DNA of 64,000 nt from Lumnitzera littorea (GCA_024138015.1 JAMXBB010000011.1:86141333-86205332); one strand, 5' to 3'; shown: positions 1 through 12,741, counted from the stretch's first letter. Notes: generated by a model not told the origin, from the sequence alone. Translations and numbers: made by a program.

Positions 1-445
1 ATAAAAAGCTCTTAGCAATGCATATTTGAAGTCACTTCTTTAGTAGAAGGCAACAAAATAGACATGAAACTATGAGATAACATTCCCAGTTCGGATGCAT
101 ATGGAGTAAGTAGAGCCCAAGTTAGCAATTAAGTTGAGCAGCTGGCTTTTGTATTTAATTTCTTTTCACCAGAGAGCAACTTGCTCACATTGTTCAGGCT
201 TTAACATTTAGACGTTCTTATGTAATCCAAATCGGGCTCATGTTGAGCTCAGGGAGAAATTGAGTTGAGCAGGCAGCTTGATTTCTCTGATTAATGATGT
301 AGTTAAAGCTAGGACAGGTTCACTTGTACATTGAGAATTTGTCCAATCAAGATGGTCCTTCATATCATATCGAAGGAAGTAAGCATTCTACCAGAATGAC
401 AATCAACAGAGAGTAGAATAAGAGAGGGCTGTGGCAAGAACTGAC
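1..445 (-). other. Intron 4 of the VCS-like gene (partial)
   Basis: Follows exon 4 at a GTCAGT donor (445-440, minus strand). The block expected next in VCS proteins (a kinase-like 'IKIW' WD40 strand) was not found in any minus frame here, so the intron runs past the window edge. Confidence 0.6.
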
Positions 446-2870
446 CATTCCATCCAAAGAAGCTGAAGCCAAACGACTAGTCATCCACTGGCACATTGAC
501 AAATCAGTGACAACAGCATCATGTTTACCAACAAGCTGGACCCCATCAATTAGCTTCTCAATGGGACATTTGATAGGATCCTCTGCAGAAAACACTTCAC
601 CTCTCCCTACCTTTGTGGTATCAATTTTTAGGACACAATTCCCAACAGCAACCATCAAAATTTCCTGCATATTTTGATGCCAATCAGTGGAAAAACAATA
701 ACCAAGGCCGCACTATGAGATGGAGAAATGGAACAAGGATAGGTTCCTCGCCTAGAAAAAGACCAATATCCACATACTTGTTTATGAGGATGCCAACAGA
801 CTCGCGGATGTAAGGTTTCTTCTTCTCCAACAACAATCTGAGTGGCAATAACAATCCTCCCAGTGATTTGAGCTTTGTCCTCCTCATCCGGTCCTTCGTT
901 AATCTTCCATATAAAAATCCTCCCATCAACGCTGGCACTGCAGTACATGAAATTCATCCAAGTCCCAGATTAGACAAATGAAGGACCGAGGACTGCAGAA
1001 TGTCCAATATTAACAAACTACCTCGCCAAAAGGTGAACATCCTCAGCAAAAAAAGCCATATCTGTCACTCTCTGCATAAAAAATTGATCAGATATGATGA
1101 CGAGTAAAGGGAGACAAAAATATTTCATTCACAAATAACTCTCCCACTACTTTGCACCTTGAAACAGTAGCCCCAATAGGAGAGTAAAACATAGAAATTT
1201 GGGGGGAATTTTGATAACATAAATCAAAGATATCGTTTATTAATAACGCTACTCAAGCAGTTGTACATGCCAAAACCATTGCCACAGGAGAGTAGGTGAT
1301 GACTTCAAAAATTGACATAGACAACAGGTCATCAACCACACAAGTAGCATAGAGGGATTCAACAAGTTCAGAGTAAGTGCCGGATGCACTGGGAAAACAG
1401 GTTTTCATCATAATACTGACAAAAAAAAGGAATCAACACAAAATTATCTATAGGCAATTCTTCTCCAAGGAACATTGGTGGCGAAAGAAATTAAGATGCA
1501 ACTGACTAACACAAAATTCAGAAGAGAATCTCCATTTCAAGAGAATAAAAAGGCCTCTCTCTTCCTTACCAAAGATCACATAAGATATAGACATGAACCT
1601 TGACAAAAACAAAAGTAACCACTTTACAAGAGTTGGACCAATCTTACAAGTTGAATGAGAACATTAACATCCAATCAACCACTAGGCAGAAAACACAGTG
1701 CTGACAATTCCAATCTTCATTTACCTAAAAAGCAACTCTTTGAATCAATAGCCAAAAGTAAAACATCAATAAACACAGCACAAGAGAGAGATAAATGCTC
1801 GATTACTGAACTTCCATCTATGAACTGCTAAACGAACAAGGAAAGACACAGAAGGAAAATAAAATCGGTAAGAATATGCTAGCATATATCGAGCCACTTA
1901 CATCAAAAAACCACTGAAAATGCTCTAAAGACAAGTAATGAACATGCTATTGGAGATAATAATAAACAAATTATACAAATAAAACTATAAACATACAAAA
2001 ACCCAAAAGAACCTGAAAATCAATTCAAACACCCAATTGAAATCAAACCAACTCTGAGCATCTATCTACCTGAGTATGACCTCTCAGTAAGGATCTCAAT
2101 GCGGTATTGATATTAAGCACTCTAATATTCCCCATTTTCAATCCATAACATATATAATTCCGATTCACCGCGATCTGGCGGCCCAACACAAGACCCGGAT
2201 CCGAGACGTACTTAGTAATAGGTGTAACCTCAAGCTGAGGCTGCACTTCCCCATGAAACCTAACATCAATATCATAAACCACACTATCACCAATCAAATG
2301 CCGGCCTTTAGGCAGCTTACTACTCAACAGGCGCATCGGAGCCGATTGTGCCGTGGCCAAGTTCACCCCAGGAGCCATGGAAGGTACCGTGGAAGGGACG
2401 GCAAATTCGGGCAACTGCATGGAAGGCTGGGGAGGTGGCAAATCGAGAGGAGCATTGGGATTGGAACTGGGGTTAGGATTAGGGTTTTGCTGCGTCCCTA
2501 AAAGTGCCATCAAGCGCGCGCCACTTGAATTAGGGTTGGGATTAGGGTTTGGCGAAGGAGGATTGGGGTAAGGGAGATTAGGGCGGAGGTTTGGGGGGTT
2601 TTGGTAGAAATGGAGGTCTTGGTGGTGGTGATGGTGAGGAAGTGGTGGTGGTGGTGGCGCGTAAGGGAGGTAGTGTGGCGCGTGAAATGGGTAGGGACCT
2701 GATGGTGGAGGATAAGAAGAAGAGGGGGTCGGATAAGGAGGTGTGGAGGAAGCTGGTAGATTAGGGTTTGATGAGGGTCTGAAGAGTTTTTGCAATTCGA
2801 ATTGCTGTTGCTGTTGAGACTGCTGCTGCTGTTGTTGGAGATTTGGGTTGCTACTGCTGGGAGAGGCCAT
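446..2870 (-). CDS. VCS: VARICOSE/EDC4-type mRNA-decapping scaffold protein, 5' four exons (partial gene)
   Basis: Exons on the minus strand are 2870-2070, 1071-1022, 937-778 and 664-446, which join in frame to 410 codons. Every junction is GT-AG (acceptors ATGCAG, CTGCAG, ATGCAG). The N-terminal 150 residues are low complexity: a Gln tract (residues about 12-23), Pro/Ser/Asn-rich stretches, a run of five His and an Asn-Pro repeat. From about residue 185 the sequence is strongly VARICOSE-like: GRHLIGDSVVYDIDVR, then QPQLEVTPITKYVSDPG, GNIRVLNINTALRSLLRGH, and WD40-type blades such as SASVDGRIFIWK and VTDLSMCQWMTSRLASASLDG. In plants VCS binds DCP1/DCP2 in cytoplasmic P-bodies and scaffolds mRNA decapping. 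The start is the first ATG after the GA-rich leader and gives MASPSSSNPN. The rest of the WD40 domain and the C-terminal half lie beyond base 1. No frame damage is seen, so it is probably a working gene. Confidence 0.9.
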
Positions 2871-3024
2871 GAGCGAGACAGAGTTATGGAGAGAGAGAGA
2901 GAGGGAGATGAGGGTGATGATGGTGAGGAAGAAGAAGAAGGAAAGATTTTAAATTTGATTTTCGATTGTTGAGATCAAATCAGAAAAAGAAACATTCATC
3001 CCCCCTTTTGTTTCTGTGTTCATT

Positions 3025-3062
<38 letters not shown>

Positions 3063-3165
3063 GGGAGGGATGATGAGCACATGCACTACGGGAGATTCAA
3101 TGAGTGGAGTGAGAAGAAAATTTGATGTTGTTTATTAGTTAGGGTTTTTTCTCTTATATTTGTCA
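2871..3165 (-). promoter_or_regulatory. Promoter and 5' leader of the VCS-like gene
   Basis: Upstream on the minus strand the leader is CT/GA rich. A TATA-like motif (CAAATATAAG, 3152-3161) lies about 285 bp before the ATG. A telo-box (AAACCCTAA, 3139-3147) follows just downstream of it, the usual place for this plant element near a transcription start. The start site itself is inferred. Confidence 0.45.
3028..3059. repeat. (AG)16 microsatellite in the 5' leader
   Basis: Thirty-two bases of perfect AG repeat, read as CT/TC on the gene strand. Long CT tracts in plant leaders are common, variable in length and often act as GAGA-type elements. Confidence 0.9.
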
Positions 3166-4618
3166 AAGTGATGGAAGGATATGTATTTATTGGGTGTGAC
3201 TGTAAGATTAACATCGACATATAACCACGTATTAATTTTTGTTATCTATTTTTGTATATTCATCCGTTTGTACAACCTTTTTAGTTTTTACATATTTACT
3301 AATATATTACACACGTATTAATAGAAAGATTTTATTATCCCATTCTTATTTTTTACGAGACCGGTCTCGCTATTTATCCCACCATTCATTGATATTATTT
3401 TAAATCTCAAGTATTGATTTATGGTTTATTTAATGGTTGAGATTTAAATAAATACAAATTAAAAGTGAGATATAAAGTAATATTGGTCCCATCTATATTA
3501 AAAATAAGAACAAAATCATAGAAAAATCCCCATAAATAAAGGTACATATAACTAAGGCATTCTACTTTAATTATACGAATATTAATCTCTTAATAAAATG
3601 AATCAAGTTCAATTCCTTCGATTTAAAATTATAAGATAATATTTTAAACATAATATAATTATTAAAGTAAATACAATCAAGACAAGTTTAAAATGAGCCT
3701 TAAAGCTCTGTAGGCTTTTTATTATATGCCTAACACACATCATTCTTCAAAGTTGTATGATAATATTTTGAACATAATACAATTATTAAATTAAATATAG
3801 CTAGAGCAATTTTGACATGGGCTTAAGTACCTTATAGGGTTTCCAAAGTCTTATAGAATTTTTATCTTATACCGAATACCCATCCCTTTAGGCTATTGTG
3901 TGTTGACTGGTGATTTTAGTTATAAGTACAGTAGTTAGAGGCAACCTGCGAAAAAACAAACATAAACTGTGGGAAACACTAGAAGCAGTTCAAGCCTGGC
4001 TTATTCGATGTTTAGTTTGACCTCTAAATCTATAGCTTTATTTGGTATTTATAGATAAGGCTTATGATTTTTTCCAAAGAGGATATACTGTATCTTAGAG
4101 ATATAAGTTTCTATGGCAAAGAGATATTTTTTTGGATGTTAAGGGAAATATCTTGAGCTAGACAAGTGTCGGTTGATATACTTTCCTAATTTAGTTAAGC
4201 AACTCCCACCTCATTCTCTTTTAATCCTACAAAGCATGCTTATGCATTATGGGCATAATAGTCCTAGATCCTAAGTGCTGGAGAAAGAAGGGGAACTAAA
4301 CGGGTGCTTTACGATAAGATTGGTCGAGCTTGTAAAAGTTCTATTTAAGGACCAAAGAAGTTGCCTTGGTGCTAGTAGTCTTAGTAGCAATGTCGAACTA
4401 GCTTGGAGAGCTCAAATATGTCTCTAAGCAAACAGGCTTAGGCTTATTGGGCTAGCCCATGTACTAAAAAGGTTAACTTAGACTTAAAGACACATGTGCA
4501 AAATAACCTATCAATATTTACCCCTAGTTTCATTAGTGATAGTTTGATAAGGGGACTAAGCCTTTGCTAAGGTTTTTAGGTCCTAAAGTAAGTTCTAAAG
4601 TTTATGGGCAAGGTGTTC
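3166..4618. other. AT-rich intergenic DNA with small repeats
   Basis: No coding signal. It holds a 14-bp perfect palindrome CGAGACCGGTCTCG (3356-3369), an inverted repeat TAAATCTCAA/TTGAGATTTA (3401-3410 and 3437-3446), and an imperfect direct repeat of about 80 bp with a 124-bp period (3627-3706 and about 3749-3827). From about 3890 the base composition rises and resembles old repeat DNA, but I cannot name it. Confidence 0.6.
3627..3827. repeat. Imperfect direct repeat, two copies
   Basis: Two copies sharing the string GATAATATTTT followed by ACATAATA-AATTATTAAA and a GAGCCTTAA/GGGCTTAAG end. The copies start 124 bp apart. Confidence 0.6.
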
Positions 4619-4623
4619 GGTTT
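4619..4623. repeat. Left target-site duplication of E (GGTTT)
   Basis: Identical to 59032-59036 on the other side of the 54-kb block. Confidence 0.8.
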
Positions 4624-4749
4624 TGATACGAATCGAAGCCAAAAACTGATAAGGCCAGTTACAAAGGAGGTAAGTCAAAGATTGTCGAAAGCTTGAAAAC
4701 GAAGTAGGAAAATGCGTAAACAATAATGAAAGTAAAACAAGCAAACCCT
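4624..4749 (-). mobile_element. E 3' LTR, detached U5-side piece
   Basis: Matches 55555-55680 (the inner part of E's 5' LTR), including the GAAAGCTTGAAAACGAAGT and AGTAAAACAAGCAAACC strings, and stops where F begins. The other part of this LTR is 45 kb away at 49943. Confidence 0.85.
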
Positions 4750-4946
4750 TGATGATTCGGTCCAATGTGGATGAACACACAACACCCGGTATCACACAAA
4801 CTAAAGAAGGTAGGTTCGAATAGCGAGATGATCCAAAAAGTAAATGAGAGTCACAAGTTGAGCAAAGGGCCCCCGTGCACCGACGATGGATATGACACAC
4901 TAACGTCTCATGCGAGCTCAGGTCATACTTAATATGATATACAAGT
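4750..4946 (-). mobile_element. F 3' LTR, left piece
   Basis: Parallels 48994-49190 of F's 5' LTR, sharing GAGATGATCCAAAAAGTAAA and GATGGATATGAC. It is cut by element G and continues at 17255. Confidence 0.8.
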
Positions 4947-7539
4947 TATAAGCCCTACAATCTAATGTTCGGGATTCGAACCGTAAAATTTAGGACAATT
5001 AAGTAAATTACCCAATTAAGCCTAAATTTTACAACGAAATTATGAATATTAGTAAAAATGATCCCATAAGTTTTTATTTTAAAAAATAAATAATAAAATA
5101 TTTAATTGTTATAATATTGAATTATATGTAAATTTCTTATTATTTATAAAAAACGCATAAAACGAGTTTCGATAATTAATGAATCGATAGAGATAAATTA
5201 TATACATACTAAAAATCATAAAATAACTTAAATAATATTTAGAAATATTTATTTTGTACCATATATGTATTTATATGTAAGTAAAAATATGTGAAATTAT
5301 TTAAAATACCCAAAATATATTAAAATAATGCTAAATAATTAAGGAAAATTAGAAAAAAAATTAAGAAACATATGAAAATGCATGGAATTGTCCAAAACAT
5401 AGGCATTGTAAGTCACAAATGGAAGATGGAAATTCAATAAATAGGATTAGGTCATTTAGAAAGTGAAAAAGGTAAGAGATAAGGGACACTTAGTAAGGAA
5501 AAATTAGAAGAAAAATCACAAACTCAACTATAAATTTAGCAAATCACTTCCAAAACCTCATTTGATCAATTTAGTATTAGGAAAAAATTAAGGAGAGGTG
5601 AGAAGAAAGGAGAGGAGAGAAGAGGAAAGGAAAAACTAATTTTAGCAAAATTAGACAAAATAGTGTGTATTTAAAATTGTAGACAATGGTGAAGCCACCA
5701 CTGGTGGCTGAAAGTTTATCGATTAGTGAGTTTCAATTTCCCTTTTGAATTTGTTTAATTTAGTAAAAATATCAAATATGCATGGAAAATTATGACATTT
5801 GGTTTCCCTAGGTATTTTTGCATGCAGAATTAGAATATCAAATCAGTTTTTCAAATTAGAAGTTCTTATATAGATTCCTTAAAAACCTGCGTAATTCTAG
5901 CAAATTTTTTATGAATTTTAAAAAATAGTAAAAAATATTATTTTAAGCTAATTTTTTGTGTACATATTCCCTATATAATATATTTAATTTACATAAAAAT
6001 ATTTTTTGATAAAATACTCATTTAGTATTTATTAAAAAAATTATTTTATTAAATTTTTCACATTTTTCATATGAAAGAAATAATAGGTTTTTAATCAAAT
6101 TCCTTGATTAATTTGATTTGTAATGACTTTTAAAACTTAGTTATGATTTTGGGAATATTTAGTTTGAATCTCATAATTTTATTTGGTCATTTACCTAATT
6201 TAAGCTAATTTTCAGCAAAATCAATATACCAGATAATAATATATATATAACTATTTTAATATTTTTCATGATCATAATTCAACAATCATAATTTACTAAT
6301 TATAATATATTTTCTATAGCTTTATTGGAGTTTGAGGCATTAATTGTATGTATTATGTATAATATGTACTAAATATGTAGGTAAATGGTATATTTTAAGT
6401 TAATTTTGTAATTTATGGTTAATTAGATATAATTTCTAATTTAAGATATGATTAGACATTTGATATGTTATTGGAGAATGAATGATGATATATATAGTGT
6501 TAGAAGTGTTAAATAGGTGATTTAGGAGTGAATTATGTAATAATACATAATATATAAATATAAGACATTTATAAGTAGAAAATATTATGTCAAAAGTGAT
6601 AATATTATAATATTATTAATATGAAATCAATTTGATATTAAATATAAATTTATATATTTATATAAAAAATGTAAATTTTTCTCATATCGAGAGTAAATTC
6701 GGTAGCTAAATTCGGATTATGGTATACCGAATGGACTAGAGTGTTAGTTAAAGACTAAACACAATATTTAAGATACTTAAGCATAATGTAATTGATTTCA
6801 CATTATGGTTCGAAATGAAATCTTAAGATTATATATAATACTTGTAGTTGGAATTGAATTAAAACCTAACTTGAAACCAGATTTGCAAAACGGAATTAGA
6901 ACTTAGCCTAAATTAAGAATAATTGTAAAAGACAAAACTTGAATAAATAGGTATATTAAATTGTAAATAAAAGATAACAATAAGCATTATAGGATAAAAC
7001 TAATCTATGGTGGTTATGTGGAAACTAAAATAATATTTATATTATAATGATTACTGGCTATGGTCTGTACAAGTCGCATTTCGAATGAGCAAGCAAGAAG
7101 TTCAAGTAAGTTAGGATTAATATGTTATTATATTTCGAAGTACTAAATTACTAAATTTTAGTACTTCGAGGCTTGAGATTATACTTGGTTATGATTGCTA
7201 GATAGTTAACTATATGCATGCCTGTATGTGCTCATTTATGAGTTTGATGATATTATTTTGGTTTATTGTTCTGGCTTGTATTATGTGATTTGTGTAAAAT
7301 GATTGAATGCCCTAAACTAGACTTGACCAGTTATATGACTTGTAAGCCTAAATCGAACCTACATAACAACCCATTAAGGAAAACTTAGGGTTTTCCGGCC
7401 AAATACCGACCCCTTTGAAAGGAATAGCGCCAAATAGCATAATTGGTCCATTTTTCATCCTTAATTAAACTAAGTGACAGGTGAAGAGATCATGGAAAGG
7501 ACAAAGCCAATGGTTCGAAGGTAGTCGTAGAAGAAGTGA

Positions 7540-8402
7540 TGATAAGGAATCAAATAGACTTGGCAGTGGATCTGAAACGAAAGAACAGGAATAGGTATTC
7601 AAAAGAAAATGGGTACAAAGAACAAGAAGGTTTTGATGGTGAATGTAAATAGATATAACTCACCAAGACACAAACATTAAATATTGCTCGAGGTTTCAAA
7701 TGAAGATTAGATACAACTCGCTAACCGGTTCTAATGAAGGGGGTTCACCATAATCTGAGAACAAGATTGATAAGAACGCAAGAACAATTAAAGAGTATGA
7801 TTAACACTCAATAACCTGGCAAATACTAACTCAAGTATAGCCTTGCTTGAAAGAGGAAAGTTTCACTCTCTCCATATATTTCTATATATCTATTTGTCTA
7901 TCTCTATCTATACAAATGTTGCTATTTATAACAAGTCTTAAACCCTAGTGGCAAAACTATAAATAATGTACAAAGCCTTAAATCCTAAAGAATTGGGCTC
8001 ATAAATAAAATGAAGGAAAACGTATACAAGAATACAAAACTGTGTATTTTACAGGACTCGGCATATCCTAGGATGAGTAGTGTTTGAACTGGATGGGGTT
8101 GGCAATTGGATGTCCGCGTCCGAGAAGGGGTCCCTAACATCTTGTATGTCTTAGCCGAGACATTAGAGAACTCGGCCCATAATTGCCAAGTCATAGAATA
8201 AGTCGGCATAAGTCTTTCTCTGATGTGTCGAGTGGTTCTTTGGTTCTAATTACTCAGTTATGTGATCTCTCAGCACATCCATTGACGACAGACCTGATAA
8301 CAAGTGTTCATCTTCCTTCCTCTCATCCTTCTAGCTACAGTTCAGCCTCAATAAACATTGATAAGCCTCAACTTAGATGTAGTTGGAGGCTGATTCCCAT
8401 CA
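7540..8402 (-). mobile_element. Solo LTR (863 bp) inside G's LTR
   Basis: Runs from TGATAAGG to CCCATCA. It interrupts a stretch that is continuous in the sister LTRs near 25560 and 42540. It is homologous to 33109-34064. A reversed TATA-type motif (TATTTATAAC, near 7922) implies minus orientation. The flanking duplication is too decayed to call. Confidence 0.7.
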
Positions 8403-8866
8403 AATGGTGTCTTCATTGCACAAGCCTAAGTTTGGTTGTAAGCTGTTGCATTAAATGGAAACTCCTCAACCCGGATTAGAGTAGGTATAATTTCTCTAAT
8501 CTCACGACAGGTTGGACAACGTTATGCGATGACATTTGCTTGTACATACATTGCATCTAACTAATTTAGTTGATAACCCTATTTGTGTTTGAGGTATAGT
8601 TTTAAGTCTTTATCTCAACTTACTGAGCTGTTGGTTGCTCACATCCTTATAGACATTATTACAAGTGCTAGCTAGGAAGCGGTCTATATTTACTTTGAAA
8701 CTAGCAACTGCTGGATCTTAGAGAATGAGGAAATGCATCTGAAGAACAGATATATTTTTAAGGTCTTAGCTCTTATTTTAGAATCTTTCATTTTCGAATA
8801 ATATATTACTTAGAAATATAATACGATGAAACTCTACAAGCATGGTTTGTAATATTTGAATCCTAT

Positions 8867-8896
8867 TATGTGTGTGTGTGTGTGTATATATATATA
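8867..8896. repeat. (TG)n(TA)n microsatellite
   Basis: Alternating TG followed by TA in the U5-side part of G's LTR. Confidence 0.8.
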
Positions 8897-9143
8897 TTCA
8901 TACTTTCTTAGGTAAATAATTTATTTAATTTATGAACTGTTTACTTCAAAGTGAGTTAGTCGTAAACGCCTTGTATAAATCAAGTCTAAGATAGTAATTA
9001 TATGGTTAGCTTTTATCTTAAAATGGTTTACACGGCAGGACTATTATGATTCTACCACTTTGGTATAGTCAACTTTTATCTTATAATGGTCTGCACGACA
9101 AGACTGTTACGATTCTACCGCTTTGAAGTATGATAGTTCTGAG

Positions 9144-9156
9144 TTAGTATCAGAGC
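9144..9156 (+). other. Primer-binding site of G (initiator tRNA-Met)
   Basis: TTAGTATCAGAGC, one base from the usual plant TTGGTATCAGAGC, 8 bp after the LTR end. Confidence 0.75.
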
Positions 9157-11261
9157 ATAATTCTAGTGAACTCACTTTGAAATGAACAATTAAAATATGT
9201 AGACACTATGTAAATACATTGAGAGTAGGTTGAAGTAAGTGAGCAGTTAAGTATTGTACTATAAATTATAGAGCAGCAATGATTATAACACTGAATTGAG
9301 ATAAACATTAATTAAACTTAAATCTAGTTATGGGATCACATGGAGAATTGGTGGTTAGTTGAAATAATTTAGGTAGAATAAAGGATAATCTCTAATCCAA
9401 TATGGAGTTGAGGTGTGGAGAATATTGCTAGAAATGATTAGTAAGATATGTCAATACTGTAAATGGGATTATTGAGAAGTTTATTGGTGGGTTGTGTTGT
9501 AATTATTAAGATGTTATGTAGTGATAAGACTCATGGACAATAATGAAGATTAATTTGAGTTTTTAGAATAATAGGGGTACTAAGTTATGTCCCGTTAGTT
9601 AACGGTAGATGGAAATAAGGGATTACAACTTCAGTGATACTAGTGAGATACTTTTAGTAAAAACAGAAGAGAGAAACCTTACACTGTTCGTATAACTCAT
9701 AATCCAACTAGCATATTATGTATCATTAGATGATTACCCTCTGAGGATTATTGATTGGTTTCTGTATATCCTACATTAATTGGAATACATTATATACAGA
9801 ATGAGAATGCAATATATGAGATGATAGTTGATGATGGCATTGAGGAGTCTGATAATGATAAGGTATATGAAATAATTATTATTTCTGATTTTCCTATTAA
9901 AGTATAGAATACTGAATTAATAAGCTATGATGATAATTAAATTGGAAGACAAATGTAGTGGGATTCTTTTGAATGAATGGTTGTTATGGGTTATTTGAAT
10001 GAATGGTTGTTATGGGTGATTTGAATGATGGATATAATATGGTAGCCTATCATGTTTTCTTGAAAGTTAAAATTGATCCTATGTTAGTTATTCATATATC
10101 TGACATCCCAGTGATCTCTTAATAGATGTAGTTATGCTTCTTAATGAAAGTATATTCTTTTTAATATGTGCATATGCAACAATGATTTATATATTTGTAA
10201 TTAGGGGCATAAAAGGAACAAATGTATTTGGGTGACCAATATTGAAAATTCTTTGCATATATAAGAACGGTGGTAGAAATTGTACTATGAAACTACAATC
10301 AGGTTATGAATTCTTTAGCCCTTAATGAATCATGAATTGAAAACTTATTTTTTTAAAGTTATAATTAAGTGCAAGTGAAACAAAATGAAAATGAAATGGA
10401 TAGTGAGATGTTTATGTGGCACTAAGGCAAATGGAATTAGATCATTATATGGTACTTATAATCGATTATAAGAGATGGATGGTTATTAAATAGTACATAA
10501 GAAATGAAGTAAGATTGTTAGGTAAACTATAATTAAATATGTATCTAGGCACTCTAAAATAATAATATAATGAGTAATAATTGACAGTGGAAATGAAATT
10601 AAAGCAAAAGTTTGGAAAGGATTAAGACTTTTAATAAAGAAGTTTCTTAGCTATTCCAAGATTAATTTAGAAAGACATAACCCTTCAGGAAGTGAATTTT
10701 ATAAGACGGTTATCTATTGGTTTATTTATTATGATATGATGATAAGGAATGTTGACCAAAGATAGTTATTTAGGGATTCGAGCTTAAAGCAATTAGGAGA
10801 TAAGTAGTGATTTCAATGAAGGACTCTTATTTGATCTTAGTTGAATAATAATAAATTTGAATAAAAGGATTGGTTAACGAGTACAATTTTAATAGGATAT
10901 ATTTATATACAAATGGATGAAATGCAAGTATAATAATTATATTGAGGTGTTCATTTCCTACAAGTTAAAAACTAGTAGACAAAAAGGAATTTAAGTTAAT
11001 TAGGATTATCATTACCTATCAGTTTATAATTTATATTGGAAGAAGGATATTAATCCAAAAAGGCCGTAAGATATTATTAAAGTGGAATTTAGAAGAAAAA
11101 CTACTAACAATACATGATGGAAAGTTTGTTGATATTTATAAGTAAGAGACTGAGGAAAGCATCAATAAGTACTGGATCTACTAATAATATATCAATATTT
11201 AAATATATCTCTGAAGATTAGTTTGTAGATATTTGAACTTTATGGTTAAGTTAATCAAGAA
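9157..11261 (+). other. Degenerate internal region of G
   Basis: AT-rich DNA after the primer site, with no ORF over about 60 codons and no recognisable gag or pol block in any frame. It ends abruptly where homology to element A's LTR begins (GAACAAGAGTAGTT). Confidence 0.5.
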
Positions 11262-11575
11262 TCGAACAAGAGTAGTTAAGGATTAGTATAGGGTAGCTCT
11301 CTCATCCTCTCGGTAAGAATGATGCCGAGCAAGTGGTCAGCTTAGACATGATCAAGCAAGTACTCGAGGTTTAGTTGCTATTAGGGTATTCTTTAAGTCG
11401 GCACACAATTTTCAAGAGATGGACAGTCATTCGGCACGGCATAGAAAGCCAATCATCAGTAAGAAGTATCTTGGCCTTGGCAAGAGTCAACTAGAGCAAG
11501 AGGATTTACCCCACTAATCTTTCTAGTCCTCAGGCACGGTTGTGGGTTAAAGGACCAATAACCTAATTCCTATTA
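11262..11575 (-). mobile_element. A 3' LTR remnant (U3 side)
   Basis: Matches 16945-17254, with shared strings GGATTAGTATAGGGTAGCTCT and AGTCGGCACACAATTT. A short purine tract (GGAGGGAA on the minus strand, 11583-11576) precedes it, as expected for plus-strand priming. Confidence 0.85.
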
Positions 11576-11583
11576 TTCCCTCC

Positions 11584-12741
11584 AAGTTGATTTAGATTTG
11601 TGATCGAATTTGACTGGTCTCCGTGCAGTCTTTTGTCAGAAAGATATGGACTAAGGTTGGCAACGTTGAAGGTGTCCGAAACCCCATAATCTTTGGACAG
11701 CTCCAATCTATAAGTGTTGTTGTTGATCTTCTAAAGAATTCTGAAGGGTCCTTCAACTCGTGCAGATAGCTCGTTGCTCCTCTTGCTTAGAAATCTTTCC
11801 TTACTCAGGTGTAACTATACCAAGTCTCCAGGCTAAAACCGTTTCGTCATCCTACTCTTGGCCTTATCTTGTATTCTTCTAGCAGCTTAGTTAATCTGCC
11901 AAGTAACTTTCTCGTTAATTTGCTGTGGGGACTATAGTTAGGCCCTCGCGTCAAGATCTTCTTGCTTAGATACAGGCACAAGGGTGTAATCGAAGGGCAA
12001 CTCGGGATTAAAACTACAGATAACTTTAAAGGGGGTTTGTTTGGTGGTGTCATATACTATTCAATTGTAAGCGAATTTAACCACAGGCAAACAAACATCC
12101 TAATTAACAAAGTTCTTACCCACTGTAACTTAAAGTAATGATCCTAAAGTGCAGTTAACTACCTTTATTCAGCCATTAGTGTAAAGGTGATACGAAGAAC
12201 TGAATAGTAGTTTAGTCCCCATTCGTCGTTACAGGGTTCTCCAAAAATGGCTAAAGAACTTAAGATCTCTGTCGAAGACTACACTTCTCGACACGCCGTA
12301 TAACTGAATAATATGCTACGAGAAAAGAGAAGCAATAGCCGAAGCATTGCTAGTCTTGGAGCAAGGCATAAAGTATACCATCTTACTGAATCTATCTACA
12401 ACGACCATTACAAAATCCTTGCCTCAGGCTATTCTTGGTAATTCGAGGATAAAGTCCATACTCAACTCAGTCCATGATTTTGTCGGGGTAGGCAAAGGCA
12501 TTGCCTTCCCTTATTTGACTCGACACTTGGCCCTCTTACATGTAGTACAGCCCTCAACAATTCGGTATACGTCTTGCCGCATTCTCAACCAAAAGAATCG
12601 TCCATTCAATAACTCATAGGTTCTTCTCTCTCCAAAATATTCAAACAGTCCTCCACTGTGGACTTTCCTGATTAGTAACTCTCTTAGTGAATAGGTTAGC
12701 ATGCATAATTTCCCTCCTTGGAATAAGTATCCATCTTCCAT
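11584..12741 (-). pseudogene. A integrase (broken)
   Basis: Reads as an H2C2 zinc region (12741-12511, ending CTTCKRAKCR), the core (about 12500-12090) and the C-terminal, chromodomain-like end (DTFNVANLSPYL, near 11660). The second zinc-binding His is Tyr (EYFG). Two core aspartates are still readable (VVVDRFSKM and VFDRDLKF), but the third acidic residue reads Lys (IKVVN, near 12155) and several stops interrupt the frame. In life the enzyme joins element cDNA to host DNA. It is inactive here. Confidence 0.8.

Larger units (their letters stand above)
4947..9135 (+). mobile_element. G 5' LTR
   Basis: Matches the reverse complement of the 3-kb solo LTRs over most of its length. It starts TATAAGCCCTA (family TGTAAGCTCTA) and ends ...TATGATA (family GCGTGACA), so both terminal dinucleotides are mutated. 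It is longer than its relatives because of an 863-bp insertion (7540-8402) and a 63-bp-period duplication near 9010-9130. Confidence 0.75.
4947..11261 (+). mobile_element. Element G: long-LTR Ty3/gypsy-like element, 5' half only
   Basis: Consists of a 5' LTR (4947-9135), a tRNA-Met primer site and about 2.1 kb of internal DNA, then breaks off at the remnant of element A's LTR. Its LTR is of the same family as the two solo LTRs at 24895-27931 and 41901-44980. The 3' half and 3' LTR are absent. The long LTR and primer site suggest a Tekay/Del-like chromovirus (inference). Confidence 0.65.

Noticed and set aside
655..957. 100-codon minus-strand ORF and its overlap partner at 684-938
   Set aside because: It is exon 3 of the VCS-like gene read through its splice sites; the shifted partner is a shadow.
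2465..2560. Interstitial telomere repeat (TTAGGG-like)
   Set aside because: The strings are codons for the Asn-Pro tract of the VCS-like protein, irregular and in frame.
4971..4982. GGGATTCGAACC resembles a tRNA B-box on the minus strand
   Set aside because: No acceptor stem, A-box or cloverleaf around it; it lies in G's LTR start and relatives lack it.
8183..8479. 98-codon plus-strand ORF
   Set aside because: Falls across the end of a solo LTR into G's LTR; no family match.
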